Shown here one piece after another: positions 27,939 through 36,505 of a stretch of DNA of 64,000 nt. Position 1 is the stretch's first letter. Every line of letters starts with the position of its first letter. A model generated the notes under the pieces. It saw only the letters and a program-made list of their open reading frames with translations, had not been told where the DNA came from and ran no database searches. The translations under genes were made by a program, and so were the position numbers. The DNA comes from an uncultured Sulfitobacter sp. (GTDB lineage Bacteria > Pseudomonadota > Alphaproteobacteria > Rhodobacterales > Rhodobacteraceae). The stretch covers positions 186,001 to 250,000 of the forward strand of contig NZ_CANMFS010000006.1 in assembly GCF_947497275.1 (NCBI RefSeq), in the 5' to 3' direction.

Positions 27939-29126
27939 ATGAGCGCGCAAGAGGTTGAAATCACGATCATCCGCTCTCTGGCGGAGATAGACGCGGCGGA
28001 GTGGGATGCCTGCGCCTGTCCAGAAGTGGCGGATGGCGGCCGGCCCAACGATCCCTTCACCACCCATAGGTTCCTCAAGGCACTCGAAGACAGCGGCAGC
28101 GTCGGCACGGGCACCGGGTGGCAACCGCAATACCTGACCGCAGCCATTGACGGGCAGATCATCGGCGTGGCACCGATGTACGCCAAATCTCACAGCCAGG
28201 GCGAATACGTTTTTGATCACAGTTGGGCCCATGCCTACGAGCGGGCGGGCGGGCGGTACTATCCCAAACTCCAGATTGCCGTACCGCACACCCCCGCGAC
28301 CGGGCGACGGCTTCTTACCCGACCGGGTTTCGAAGACACCGGTTTCGCGGCCTTGGTGCAGGGGGCGGTTCAGTTGACGGAAAACAATCTGTTGTCCTCG
28401 CTGCATGTAACCTTCTGTACGGAACCTGAGGCAGCACGGGCAGAGGATTTTGGCCTGATGGTCCGCAAGGGCCAGCAATTTCACTGGCGCAATGACGGAT
28501 ACGCAGATTTCGACGCCTTCCTCGCCAGTCTCAGTTCACGCAAGCGCAAGAACCTGCGCAAGGAGCGGGCGACGGCGCAGGAATTCGGCGGCGAGATACA
28601 TACTTTTATCGGCGATGAGATCCAGCCCGAACACTGGGACGCGTTCTGGGTTTTCTATCAGGACACGGGTGCGCGCAAATGGGGCCAACCCTATCTGACC
28701 CGAGACTTTTTCGATATCGCACAGGAAGTGTTGCGTGACGAAATGGCGCTGGTTCTGGCCCGTCGCGATGGCCGGTGGGTCGCCGGTGCGCTGAACTTTA
28801 TCGGGCGCGATGCGTTATACGGTAGGTATTGGGGCTGTGTGGAGCATCACTCCTGCCTGCATTTCGAGCTTTGCTACTACCGCGCGATCGACATCGCGAT
28901 CGAGATGGAACTTGGCACAGTCGAAGCGGGCGCACAGGGCGAGCACAAACTGGCGCGCGGGTATCTACCCACACCGACTTGGTCGCTTCACTGGATGCGC
29001 GATCCCGGCTTTGCCCGCGCGGTAAGTGACTATCTGGAAGCCGAGCGCGCGGCGGTCGATGAGGAAATCGAAGTGCTGACCGACTACGGCCCCTTCAGAA
29101 AAACACAGATCGAGGAACAGGAATGA
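27939..29126 (+). CDS. FemAB/GNAT-like 'peptidogalycan biosynthesis' protein (DUF482)
   Basis: 395-residue protein of the PF04339 (DUF482) family, which has a doubled GNAT/FemAB-like fold. Typical marks are [48 protein letters not shown] and the late [17 protein letters not shown]. No experimental function is established that I can name; FemAB folds transfer amino acids or acyl groups. It overlaps the next gene by 4 bp (ATGA). Widespread as a single copy in alphaproteobacteria. Confidence 0.88.
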   Translation: MSAQEVEITIIRSLAEIDAAEWDACACPEVADGGRPNDPFTTHRFLKALEDSGSVGTGTGWQPQYLTAAIDGQIIGVAPMYAKSHSQGEYVFDHSWAHAYERAGGRYYPKLQIAVPHTPATGRRLLTRPGFEDTGFAALVQGAVQLTENNLLSSLHVTFCTEPEAARAEDFGLMVRKGQQFHWRNDGYADFDAFLASLSSRKRKNLRKERATAQEFGGEIHTFIGDEIQPEHWDAFWVFYQDTGARKWGQPYLTRDFFDIAQEVLRDEMALVLARRDGRWVAGALNFIGRDALYGRYWGCVEHHSCLHFELCYYRAIDIAIEMELGTVEAGAQGEHKLARGYLPTPTWSLHWMRDPGFARAVSDYLEAERAAVDEEIEVLTDYGPFRKTQIEEQE

Positions 29127-29413
29127 CCGAGAAGCTGAGCACCGAAACACGCGGCCCCTTGTTGGGTCCTTTGCTGGAAAACGGCTGGGCGCTGACCGAG
29201 GGGCGCGACGCCATAACCAAGACCTACACATTCGACGATTTCGCCGACGCCTTTGGCTGGATGACCCGGGCCGCAATTTGGGCTGAGAAATGGGATCACC
29301 ATCCTGAGTGGGAGAATATTTACAATCGGGTCACAGTCACGTTAACCACCCACGACGTTGATGGGCTGAGCACGCTGGATGCCAAGCTTGCGCGGAAATA
29401 TGATGGATTATGA
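29123..29413 (+). CDS. phhB: Pterin-4a-carbinolamine dehydratase
   Basis: 96-residue 4a-hydroxytetrahydrobiopterin dehydratase (PCD/DCoH). The motif [18 protein letters not shown] contains the catalytic His pair, and [12 protein letters not shown] closes the domain. It normally recycles the pterin cofactor of phenylalanine hydroxylase; no hydroxylase gene is adjacent. Embedded between the FemAB-like gene (4-bp overlap) and a mechanosensitive channel gene 15 bp downstream, so co-transcription is likely. Confidence 0.92.
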   Translation: MTEKLSTETRGPLLGPLLENGWALTEGRDAITKTYTFDDFADAFGWMTRAAIWAEKWDHHPEWENIYNRVTVTLTTHDVDGLSTLDAKLARKYDGL

Positions 29414-29428
29414 AGTGAGGCACGCGGA

Positions 29429-30286
29429 GTGGAAACGATAGATAGTGTACTAAGCACGGAGATCTGGCAGGGAAAAACCTTGGCAGATCTTCTTACGTTG
29501 GAGTTCCTGGCGTCTACGGCGGGGTCCATCATCGGGGCGTTGGTCATCCTGTTCGTCGGGTGGATTGTGTCCGCCTGGTTGCAACGCCGGATCATGAAAA
29601 TGAGCCGCAAACATCCGCAACTCGATGATATGTTATTCGATTTTCTCGCGTCTGTCGTACGCTATACGGTCATGGGCTTTACCGTCCTGTTCGTACTCAA
29701 CACCTTCGGCGTGCGGACCACCTCTGTCGTCGCCGTCATCGGTGCTGCCGGTCTTGCCATTGGTCTTGCGTTGCAAGGCACGCTGTCGAATGTCGCGGCG
29801 GGGGTGATGTTGATCCTCTTCCGTCCGATCAAGACGGGGGATTTTGTAGAGGTCGCTGACAAGATGGGCACGGTGATGAACATCAATCTGAATTTCACCG
29901 AGCTTGCGGATCTGAGCAATGTGCAGGTGATCGTGCCGAATTCGGAAGTATGGGGGAATATCATCACCAACTATTCCACCAATGACATCCGGCGTGCGGA
30001 GTGGACTTTCGGCGTGGGCTACGGCGCGAATTTGAAAACCGCCGAAGATATTATTCGCGATACGATCATGGCGGACGCGCGGTCCCACGTGGAGCCCGAA
30101 CCGTTTATCCAGGTGACCAACCTTGGCGACAGCTCGGTCGATTTTCTGGTACGGGTGTGGTGCGATGCATCCGAATACTTCGACTACCGGGCCGATATGA
30201 CGCGACGCGTCAAAGAGGCGCTGGACGCAGGTGGCGTCGACATCCCGTTCCCCACGCGTACGTTTATCCAAGCGTCGTCTGATTGA
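29429..30286 (+). CDS. Small-conductance mechanosensitive channel (MscS)
   Basis: 285-residue MscS channel that opens on hypo-osmotic shock. Three membrane segments: ~28-48 (IGALVILFVGWIVSAWL), ~72-92 and the pore helix ~95-125 with VVAVIGAAGLAIGLALQGT, the Gly/Ala-packed TM3 of MscS. The following IKTGDFVEV and VIVPNSEVWGNIITNYS are beta-domain signatures. The start is GTG at 29429, 15 bp after the dehydratase stop; it is supported by the METIDSV-type amphipathic N-terminus but the exact start is not certain. Confidence 0.94.
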   Translation: METIDSVLSTEIWQGKTLADLLTLEFLASTAGSIIGALVILFVGWIVSAWLQRRIMKMSRKHPQLDDMLFDFLASVVRYTVMGFTVLFVLNTFGVRTTSVVAVIGAAGLAIGLALQGTLSNVAAGVMLILFRPIKTGDFVEVADKMGTVMNINLNFTELADLSNVQVIVPNSEVWGNIITNYSTNDIRRAEWTFGVGYGANLKTAEDIIRDTIMADARSHVEPEPFIQVTNLGDSSVDFLVRVWCDASEYFDYRADMTRRVKEALDAGGVDIPFPTRTFIQASSD

Positions 30287-30295
30287 TCAATGGCG

Positions 30296-30325
30296 GCGCC
30301 CCGGATCTTTTGCAGTCCGGGGCGC
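30296..30325. terminator. Hairpin between convergent mscS and peroxiredoxin genes
   Basis: Perfect 10-bp stem GCGCCCCGGA (30296-30305) and TCCGGGGCGC (30316-30325) with a 10-base loop, placed between the two convergent stop codons. There is no long T-run on either side, so it may act as a bidirectional barrier or 3'-end stabiliser. Confidence 0.6.
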
Positions 30326-30330
30326 TCGGC

Positions 30331-30819
30331 TCACATGTTGTCGAGCAGGCTTTCGCCCCCGGACACGTCGCACACGCCGGAGTTCTCTTCGGGCTGGAAC
30401 AGCGTGACCTTGCCGTCCTCCACCAGCATGGCGTACCGCTTGGACCGTGACACGAGACCGGCGGGCGCGGCGTCGAAATCCATGCCGAGCGCCTTGGTAA
30501 ATTCGGAACTGGCATCGGCCAGCATCGTGATCCCCGCATCGGTGGCACCCGTGCTTTCGCCCCAGGCCTTCATCACGAAGGGGTCGTTGCACGACACGCA
30601 GATGATTTCGTCCACGCCTTTCGCATCAAACTGATCCTTGGTGCGCACAAAGCTGGGCACATGGGCGGAATGGCAGGTGGGCGTGAACGCACCGGGCACG
30701 GCAAAGATAACCACTTTGCGGCCTTTGGTCTTGTCGCTCATCTTCACGGGTGCAGGGCCATCATCGCCCATCCGGACGAGGGTCGCGTCGGGAAGCATGT
30801 CCCCTTGGGAAATCGGCAT
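30331..30819 (-). CDS. Peroxiredoxin (Prx5-like, AhpC/TSA family)
   Basis: 162-residue atypical peroxiredoxin. The peroxidatic cysteine is Cys49 in PGAFTPTCHSAHVPSF; further cysteines (VSCNDPF and SGVCDVSGG) may resolve it. It has the Prx5 length and IFAVPGAFTPTC signature and would reduce hydroperoxides with glutaredoxin/glutathione or thioredoxin. The start at 30819 has AGGTGAT upstream; the frame extends back to 30948 but overlaps the promoter of the divergent ferredoxin reductase gene. Confidence 0.93.
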   Translation of the reverse strand: MPISQGDMLPDATLVRMGDDGPAPVKMSDKTKGRKVVIFAVPGAFTPTCHSAHVPSFVRTKDQFDAKGVDEIICVSCNDPFVMKAWGESTGATDAGITMLADASSEFTKALGMDFDAAPAGLVSRSKRYAMLVEDGKVTLFQPEENSGVCDVSGGESLLDNM

Positions 30820-30905
30820 TGGATCACCTTTCATCTGATTGTCTTCTTGTACCACGCAGATATAGGGTCTGCATAGGCAGGGCCAGAGCACAAGGAAGTT
30901 AATCC

Positions 30906-32114
30906 ATGCGCCATATCGTGGTGATCGGAGCGGGACAGGCGGGGGCATCCTGCGTGGCCAAGTTGCGCAAGGATGGTTTCGACGGCAAGATCACACTCAT
31001 CGGTGCCGAAGCGGTGCCCCCCTATCAGCGCCCGCCGCTGTCCAAGGCTTATCTGATGGGCGATATGGCACTTGAGCGGCTGTATCTGCGGCCGTTGAGC
31101 TACTATGCCGAACAGGGCATCGAGATGCGCCTGGGCACCCGTGTCGATGCCATCGACACCGCGCACAAACAGATCGCTGTGGCGGGAGGTATGCTCGACT
31201 ACGACGATCTGGTGCTGACCACCGGGTCGGTTCCGCACCGCCTGCCTGCGGCGATCGGTGGCGCGCTGGACGGGGTCCATGTGGTGCGCAATCTGGCAGG
31301 CGTGGACGCGATGGCGCCGCGTTTCGTCAAAGGTGCGCGGGTGTTGATCGTGGGGGGCGGATATATCGGGTTGGAAGCCGCCTCCGTTGCGGCGAAGCTG
31401 GGACTGGAGGTTACGCTGGTCGAGATGGCGCCGCGCATCTTGCAGCGGGTCGCAGCCCCCGAAACTTCCAACTTTTTCCGCGCGTTGCACGCCCGTCACG
31501 GTGTCCGGATCCTTGAGGGCGTGGGGCTTGAGCAGTTGACGGGAGAGGGGGCGGTGAGCGGTGCGGTACTGACCGACGGCACGAAGTTCGATGTCGATTT
31601 CGTCATCGCGGGTGTGGGTATCGCACCTGATACCAAGCTCGCGGAGGCGGCGGGGATCGTGATCGACAATGGCATCGCGGTCGATCGGTTTGGTCAGACC
31701 GGCGTGCCGCACGTCTGGGCGGCGGGCGATTGCACCTCGTTTCCCTATCGCGGGCGGCGGATCCGGTTGGAGAGCGTTCCGAATGCCATCGACCAGGCCG
31801 AAGTGGTGGCGGAAAACCTGATAGGCGGGCAAAATGAATACGTGGCGACGCCGTGGTTCTGGTCCGATCAATATGATGTGAAGCTTCAGATTGCCGGGTT
31901 GAACACCGGCTACGACCGGGTGGTGACCCGCCGGGGCGATGGTGGGTCCGTGTCGTTCTGGTACTATGGAGGCGATACCCTGCTTGCCGTTGATGCCGCC
32001 AATGACCCGCGGGGGTACATGGTCGGCAAGAGATTGATAGAAAGCGGAAAATCGCCGTCACCCGAGGTGGTTTCAGACCCTGCAACCGATCTTAAGGCGT
32101 TGCTCAGGGGATGA
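30906..32114 (+). CDS. FAD-dependent ferredoxin reductase-type oxidoreductase
   Basis: 402-residue pyridine-nucleotide:ferredoxin/rubredoxin reductase like rhodocoxin or putidaredoxin reductase. FAD-binding GAGQAGASC at the N-terminus, then PPYQRPPLSKAYLMG, the NAD-binding GGGYIGLEAASVAAKLG at ~150, VWAAGDCTSFP, and a C-terminal reductase domain with WFWSDQYDVKLQIAGL. It would pass electrons from NAD(P)H to a small redox protein; no ferredoxin or P450 is next to it. Divergent from the peroxiredoxin gene and overlapping rsmD by 4 bp. Confidence 0.92.
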   Translation: MRHIVVIGAGQAGASCVAKLRKDGFDGKITLIGAEAVPPYQRPPLSKAYLMGDMALERLYLRPLSYYAEQGIEMRLGTRVDAIDTAHKQIAVAGGMLDYDDLVLTTGSVPHRLPAAIGGALDGVHVVRNLAGVDAMAPRFVKGARVLIVGGGYIGLEAASVAAKLGLEVTLVEMAPRILQRVAAPETSNFFRALHARHGVRILEGVGLEQLTGEGAVSGAVLTDGTKFDVDFVIAGVGIAPDTKLAEAAGIVIDNGIAVDRFGQTGVPHVWAAGDCTSFPYRGRRIRLESVPNAIDQAEVVAENLIGGQNEYVATPWFWSDQYDVKLQIAGLNTGYDRVVTRRGDGGSVSFWYYGGDTLLAVDAANDPRGYMVGKRLIESGKSPSPEVVSDPATDLKALLRG

Positions 32115-32662
32115 GGATTATCGCAGGTATGTATCGTGGCGTGCCGCTGGCGCAGGTCGGCAAAGGCGATGCCGGCGCGCATTTGCGGCCAACCTCAGAT
32201 CGGGTGCGCGAAAGCCTGTTTTCGATGCTGGTGCACCTTGATGTGATCCACAGCGCGCGGGTGCTGGATCTGTTCGCGGGCACCGGCGCGCTGGGGCTTG
32301 AGGCGGTGTCGCGCGGTGCGCGAGAAGTCGTTTTCGTGGAGAACGGGCGGGTGGGACAAAGGCTGATTTCCGAGAATGTTCAGAAGCTTAAGGTGGAGGA
32401 TCAAACCACCCTGATGCGCAATGACGCAACTCAGCTGGGGGCCTGGACAGCCGCGCCCTTCGATCTGGTGTTTCTCGATCCGCCTTATGGAAAGCGGATG
32501 GGGCAACAGGCATTGGCGGCGGCGCATGCGGGTGGGTGGTTGGCGGCAGATGCCACGGTGGTCTGGGAGGAAAGTGCCCCGATGGAGCCGCCGGAGGGCT
32601 TCAGCCGCAGCGACCGGCGCAAGTACGGCGATACCCATGTGACCCTGCTCAGGCACCTGTGA
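32111..32662 (+). CDS. rsmD: 16S rRNA (guanine966-N2)-methyltransferase RsmD
   Basis: 183-residue SAM-dependent methyltransferase acting on 16S rRNA G966. MRIIAGMYRG at the start, RPTSDRVRESLFSML, the SAM motif DLFAGTGALGLEAVSRGA and the N6/N2 catalytic motif FLDPPYGKRM are all present. ATGA overlap with the ferredoxin reductase gene. No terminator signal is clear before the short frame that follows. Confidence 0.95.
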   Translation: MRIIAGMYRGVPLAQVGKGDAGAHLRPTSDRVRESLFSMLVHLDVIHSARVLDLFAGTGALGLEAVSRGAREVVFVENGRVGQRLISENVQKLKVEDQTTLMRNDATQLGAWTAAPFDLVFLDPPYGKRMGQQALAAAHAGGWLAADATVVWEESAPMEPPEGFSRSDRRKYGDTHVTLLRHL

Positions 32663-32738
32663 AAGTTGTACACCGACTGTACACAGGGCGTGCATACGCG
32701 GCCCTTTGCGGATCGCCGGTCCGGCGCAACATCGCGTC

Positions 32739-32894
32739 ATGACCGATGCGACATTCCGAGGCAGCCAGATAGCAGCGCGCGCGGCGCGGTCCGATGCCAA
32801 ACCTGTGAGTCTGCCCCCGCCGAAGCCCTTCGGCGCGTCGGTGCTGATCAGCGAGACGGTGCTGTCGCTGCTGATTACGCGGGACGATCAGTAG
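32739..32894 (+). CDS. Possible small protein, unrecognised (51 residues)
   Basis: Short open frame beginning at the ATG at 32739, after a GC-rich leader without a strong ribosome site. The predicted product has an Ala/Arg-rich first half, a PPPKPFGAS stretch and a VLISETVLSLLI segment near the end. It lies between rsmD and the convergent map gene and overlaps the map 3' end by 7 bp. I do not recognise it; codon use looks like neighbouring genes, but it could be chance. Low confidence. Confidence 0.35.
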   Translation: MTDATFRGSQIAARAARSDAKPVSLPPPKPFGASVLISETVLSLLITRDDQ

Positions 32895-33697
32895 GTCGGG
32901 TGAAACTTGCCTGCGGGCGACAGTGTAAAAATCTCGTAGCCATCTTCGGTCACGCCGATGGAATGTTCGAACTGCGCCGACAATGATTTGTCGCGGGTCA
33001 CTGCCGTCCAGTCGTCGGCCAGCGTTTTCGTCTCGGCGCGGCCAAGGTTCACCATCGGCTCGATGGTGAAGAACATGCCGGGTTCGAGCACGGCACCCGT
33101 GCCGGGGCGGCCGTAGTGAAGCACGTTGGGCGGCGAATGAAACACCCGGCCCAATCCATGACCGCAGAAATCGGTGACGACGGACATCCTGTGGCCTTCC
33201 ACGAAAGTCTGGATCGCGTGGCCGATGTCGCCGAAGGTGTTGCCGGGTTTGACGGCCTCGATCCCGATCATCAGCGAATCGTGGGTGACGTTGATCAGCC
33301 GCTCGGCCTTGCGGCTGAGTTTCCCGGCGACATACATCCGCGAGGTATCGCCGTACCATCCATCGACGATCACGGTGACGTCGATGTTCAGGATATCGCC
33401 GTCCTTGAGCTTTTTTTCGCCCGGAATGCCGTGGCAGACCACGTGATTGACGGAGATGCAAGAGGCGTGGGCATAGCCCTTGTAGCCGATGGTCGCGGAT
33501 TTGGCGCCCGCTGCCGTCACCTTTTCTTCGATCAGGCGGTCGAGTTCCGCCGTGGTCTGGCCGGGGAACACATGCTCGGCGATCTCGTCGAGGATGGTCG
33601 CGGCAAGCTTGCCTGCCGCGTGCATCCCGGCAAAATCGGACGACTCGTGGATGCGGATGCCGTCCTTGGTCTGGCGGCCTGTGTGGGGCTGGTTCAC
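32888..33697 (-). CDS. map: Type I methionine aminopeptidase
   Basis: 269-residue metalloprotease removing the initiator methionine from nascent proteins. The five metal ligands are visible in DVTVIVDGWYGDTS, CGHGLGRVFH, FTIEPMV and QFEHSIGV. I start it at GTG 33697, with TTGGAG just upstream, giving the usual length; the frame is open to 33802 but the extra part is not family sequence. It is followed upstream on the same strand by sfsA (30 bp gap), so both may share a transcript. Confidence 0.94.
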   Translation of the reverse strand: MNQPHTGRQTKDGIRIHESSDFAGMHAAGKLAATILDEIAEHVFPGQTTAELDRLIEEKVTAAGAKSATIGYKGYAHASCISVNHVVCHGIPGEKKLKDGDILNIDVTVIVDGWYGDTSRMYVAGKLSRKAERLINVTHDSLMIGIEAVKPGNTFGDIGHAIQTFVEGHRMSVVTDFCGHGLGRVFHSPPNVLHYGRPGTGAVLEPGMFFTIEPMVNLGRAETKTLADDWTAVTRDKSLSAQFEHSIGVTEDGYEIFTLSPAGKFHPTY

Positions 33698-33726
33698 CGG
33701 TTTCTCCAATCTGTCTTTGGGTCTAT

Positions 33727-34440
33727 TTAGCGCGTGGGGCGTCCGAGGGCCAGAGGTGCTGCCAGTGTGATGCCTTCGGGCGTAATATGAGTGCCGATGC
33801 ACAGGGTCTCGACACCCGCAGCCGATGCTTTGGCGTGCGCCGATGCATAGACAGGGTCGATGTCGCGCGCGATGTCGACGAACGCGCAGTCGGTGCGTTG
33901 CACAAGATACAAGAGCACGGCGCGGTGGCCCAGTCGGGCGGTTTCGGCAAGCTCTGCCATGTGTTTTGCGCCGCGCGCGGTGACGCTGTCGGGAAATTCG
34001 GCCAGACCGGGCGTGCGGTTCAGCGTGACCGATTTCACCTCGACGTAGGCGTCGGGCAGGCCGTCGCCGGACAGCAGAAAGTCGATGCGGGAATTGCTGC
34101 CGTACTTCACCTCCGGTCGCACAGTCGTATAGTCGGCAAGGTGCCGGACCGCGCGCGCCTCAAGCGCCGCGCGCAGAACGCGGTTGGGTATCGCGGTGTC
34201 GACGCCCGTGAAATGGCCGTTCTCGTGATCGACCAGACGCCAGCCGAATTTCAGCTTTTTCTTCGGATCGTCGTTGGGTTCCAGCCAGATTTTCGTGCCT
34301 TCCGCCGCTAGCCCCATCATCGAGCCGGGGTTGGCGCAATGGGCCGTTACCTCGCGTCCGTCCTCCAGCCGGCAGTCGGCCAGAAACCGTTTGTAGCGGC
34401 GGATCAGGCGGGCAGGCACAAGTTGGGTTTGAAAGCGCAT
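33727..34440 (-). CDS. sfsA: SfsA family protein (DNA/RNA nuclease SfsA)
   Basis: 237-residue SfsA. Conserved blocks: RRYKRFLADCRLEDG, HCANPGSMMGL, NSRIDFLLS and YVEVKSVTL, the last a PD-(D/E)xK-like nuclease motif, and FPDSVTARGAKHM. The start at 34440 coincides with the canonical MRFQTQLVPARLIRRYKR. The frame can be read upstream to 34761 only by running through the divergent gene. Historically 'sugar fermentation stimulation protein'; the nuclease role is inferred from the fold. Confidence 0.94.
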   Translation of the reverse strand: MRFQTQLVPARLIRRYKRFLADCRLEDGREVTAHCANPGSMMGLAAEGTKIWLEPNDDPKKKLKFGWRLVDHENGHFTGVDTAIPNRVLRAALEARAVRHLADYTTVRPEVKYGSNSRIDFLLSGDGLPDAYVEVKSVTLNRTPGLAEFPDSVTARGAKHMAELAETARLGHRAVLLYLVQRTDCAFVDIARDIDPVYASAHAKASAAGVETLCIGTHITPEGITLAAPLALGRPTR

Positions 34441-34486
34441 GGGGTGCGGCCTATACCTTTGGTGCAACAGGCTCAAGGAGGGCACA

Positions 34487-35206
34487 ATGGCGAATCCTAC
34501 AGCGGCGATGCTGGTGATCGGGGATGAAATCCTGTCGGGCCGCACGCGCGATGCAAACATGCACCATCTGGCGGGCGAGCTAACCGAAGCGGGCATCGAC
34601 CTGACCGAGGTGCGGATTGTGGGCGATGTGCCCGCCGTGATCGTCGATGCGGTGCGCGCGCTGGCAGGGCGGTACGATACCGTGTTCACCTCCGGCGGCA
34701 TCGGCCCGACCCATGACGATATCACCGCCGACTGCATGGCCGAAGCGTTCGGCCAGGCCATCGACGTGCGCGACGACGCGCGGGCGCTGCTACAGGCGCA
34801 TTATGACAAATCCGGGGTCGAATTGAACGCGGCGCGTCTGCGCATGGCGCGGATCCCGGCGGATGCGACGCTGATCGAGAATCCGGTTTCTGCCGCGCCG
34901 GGGTTCGTTGTCGAGAACGTGTATGTGATGGCCGGCGTACCCAGCGTGTTTCAGGCGATGGTGGCGAGCGTTCTGCCGACGCTGACCGGGGGGGCGCCGC
35001 TGATCAGCAAGACGCACGCGATCTTTCGCGGCGAGGGCGACATTGCCGGACCGCTGGGCGAGCTGGCGCAGGCCAACCCGGATCTGTCCATCGGCAGCTA
35101 TCCGTTTCAGCGCGACGGACGGTATGGTGCGAACATCGTGATTCGCGGACAGGATGCGGCGACGGTGGATGCGGCGATTGCGAAAATCGCGGCGGTGTTC
35201 CCGTGA
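34487..35206 (+). CDS. Molybdopterin-binding (MoCF/CinA N-terminal-like) protein
   Basis: 239 residues with the MoCF_biosynth fold found in MoaB, MogA and the front half of CinA: AAMLVIGDEILSGRTRDAN, VFTSGGIGPTHDDITADCMAEAF and GFVVENVYVMAGVP. There is no CinA amidase domain. It may bind molybdopterin or act as a nucleotide pyrophosphatase like the CinA COG1058 domain. AAGGAGGG lies just before the ATG. It overlaps the acetyltransferase gene (GTGA). Confidence 0.9.
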   Translation: MANPTAAMLVIGDEILSGRTRDANMHHLAGELTEAGIDLTEVRIVGDVPAVIVDAVRALAGRYDTVFTSGGIGPTHDDITADCMAEAFGQAIDVRDDARALLQAHYDKSGVELNAARLRMARIPADATLIENPVSAAPGFVVENVYVMAGVPSVFQAMVASVLPTLTGGAPLISKTHAIFRGEGDIAGPLGELAQANPDLSIGSYPFQRDGRYGANIVIRGQDAATVDAAIAKIAAVFP

Positions 35207-35922
35207 GCCCCGACGCGGCGCAGCTGTACGGCGTCACCGAGGCGACATGGCCGCCCGCACGGACCTGGAGCGCAGGCGTGTGGACGCTGCGCGATGGCGC
35301 GGGCGGGGGCAAGCGCGCGTCGGCGGCGACGGCGCGGGGGCCGGTGACGGATGCCGATATTCCGCAGGCCGAGGCCGCGATGCGCGAGATCGGCCAGCAC
35401 CCCCTGTTCATGATCCGCGCGGGGGATTCCGCGCTGGATTCCCTGCTGGACGCGCGCGGCTATGCGCGGATCGACGAGGTGGTGATGTACACGCTGCCGA
35501 TTTCACAGCTGACGGACAAACCGATGCCGCGGGTGACCTGCTTTCCCATCTGGGAGCCGCTGGCGATCATGCTGGAGATCTGGGCCGCTGGCGGCATTGG
35601 CCCGGCGCGGATCGCCGTGATGGAACGGGCAGCGGTGAAAACCGGCATCCTCGCCCGCTGGAACGAGAAACCGGCGGGCGTTGCCTTTGCCGCCGTGCAC
35701 GACAGCGTCGTGATGGTGCATGCGGTCGAAGTGCTGGATCAGCAGCGCAGGCTGGGTGTTGCCGAATGGATGATGCGCGCGGCGGCGTTCTGGGGGGCGG
35801 ATCAGGGCGCCAGCCATGTCTGCGTTCTATGCGCCGTGCAAAACACCGCCGCGCGGGCGCTCTATACCAAGCTGGGCTTTACCGAGACCGGCAGATACCA
35901 TTATCGTCAATTATCTGAATAA
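35203..35922 (+). CDS. GNAT-family N-acetyltransferase
   Basis: 239-residue acetyltransferase; the acetyl-CoA fold is in the last ~120 residues: VEVLDQQRRLGVAEWMMRAA (motif A with the Q/RxxGxA loop) and CAVQNTAARALYTKLGFTETG (motif B). The N-terminal part has no clear signature. Starts with GTG overlapping the previous stop (GTGA), so it is translationally coupled. Substrate unknown. Confidence 0.86.
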   Translation: MSPDAAQLYGVTEATWPPARTWSAGVWTLRDGAGGGKRASAATARGPVTDADIPQAEAAMREIGQHPLFMIRAGDSALDSLLDARGYARIDEVVMYTLPISQLTDKPMPRVTCFPIWEPLAIMLEIWAAGGIGPARIAVMERAAVKTGILARWNEKPAGVAFAAVHDSVVMVHAVEVLDQQRRLGVAEWMMRAAAFWGADQGASHVCVLCAVQNTAARALYTKLGFTETGRYHYRQLSE

Positions 35923-35935
35923 AGGAGTTTTCCCG

Positions 35936-36505
35936 ATGGCCAAAGACCTGCCAACCGCCCTTGACCTGCCGATGGTCGATCCGCTGCCGCCACAGACCCA
36001 GAAGTATTTCGACGTCTGCCAGGAAAAGCTGGGGATGGTCCCGAATGTGCTGCAAACCTACGCGTTCGACATCGACAAGCTGAACGCGTTCACGATGATG
36101 TATAACGATCTGATGCTGGGCGACAGCACGCTGAGCAAGCTCGAGCGGGAGATGATCGCGGTCGTCGTGTCGGCGGTGAACCGGTGTTTCTATTGTCTGA
36201 CGGCGCATGGTGCCGCGGTGCGCGCATTGTCCGGCGATCCCATTCTGGGCGAGACGCTGGTGATGAACTACCGCGTGGCCAAGCTTGAGCCGAAGGTGCG
36301 CGCGATGCTGGATTTCGCGGTTAAGCTGACAGAAAGCCCCGAACGGATCGAGGATGAAGACCGCGAAAAGCTGCGCGCCGAGGGATATTCGGACCGCGAT
36401 ATCTGGGACATCGCGAGCGTCGCGGGGTTTTTCAACATGACCAACCGGGTCGCCAGCGGATCGGACATGCGTCCGAACGAAGCCTATCACGCGCAGAACA
36501 GATGA
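35936..36505 (+). CDS. Peroxidase-related / AhpD-like carboxymuconolactone decarboxylase family protein
   Basis: 189-residue AhpD-fold alkylhydroperoxidase-like protein. The CxxC redox pair is Cys84-Cys87 in VNRCFYCLTAHG with His91, preceded by LSKLEREMIAVVVS. It belongs to the uncharacterised 'peroxidase-related' branch. AAAGGAG is 11 bases before the ATG at 35936. It overlaps the OmpA gene by 4 bp. A redox protective role is likely but unproven. Confidence 0.9.
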   Translation: MAKDLPTALDLPMVDPLPPQTQKYFDVCQEKLGMVPNVLQTYAFDIDKLNAFTMMYNDLMLGDSTLSKLEREMIAVVVSAVNRCFYCLTAHGAAVRALSGDPILGETLVMNYRVAKLEPKVRAMLDFAVKLTESPERIEDEDREKLRAEGYSDRDIWDIASVAGFFNMTNRVASGSDMRPNEAYHAQNR

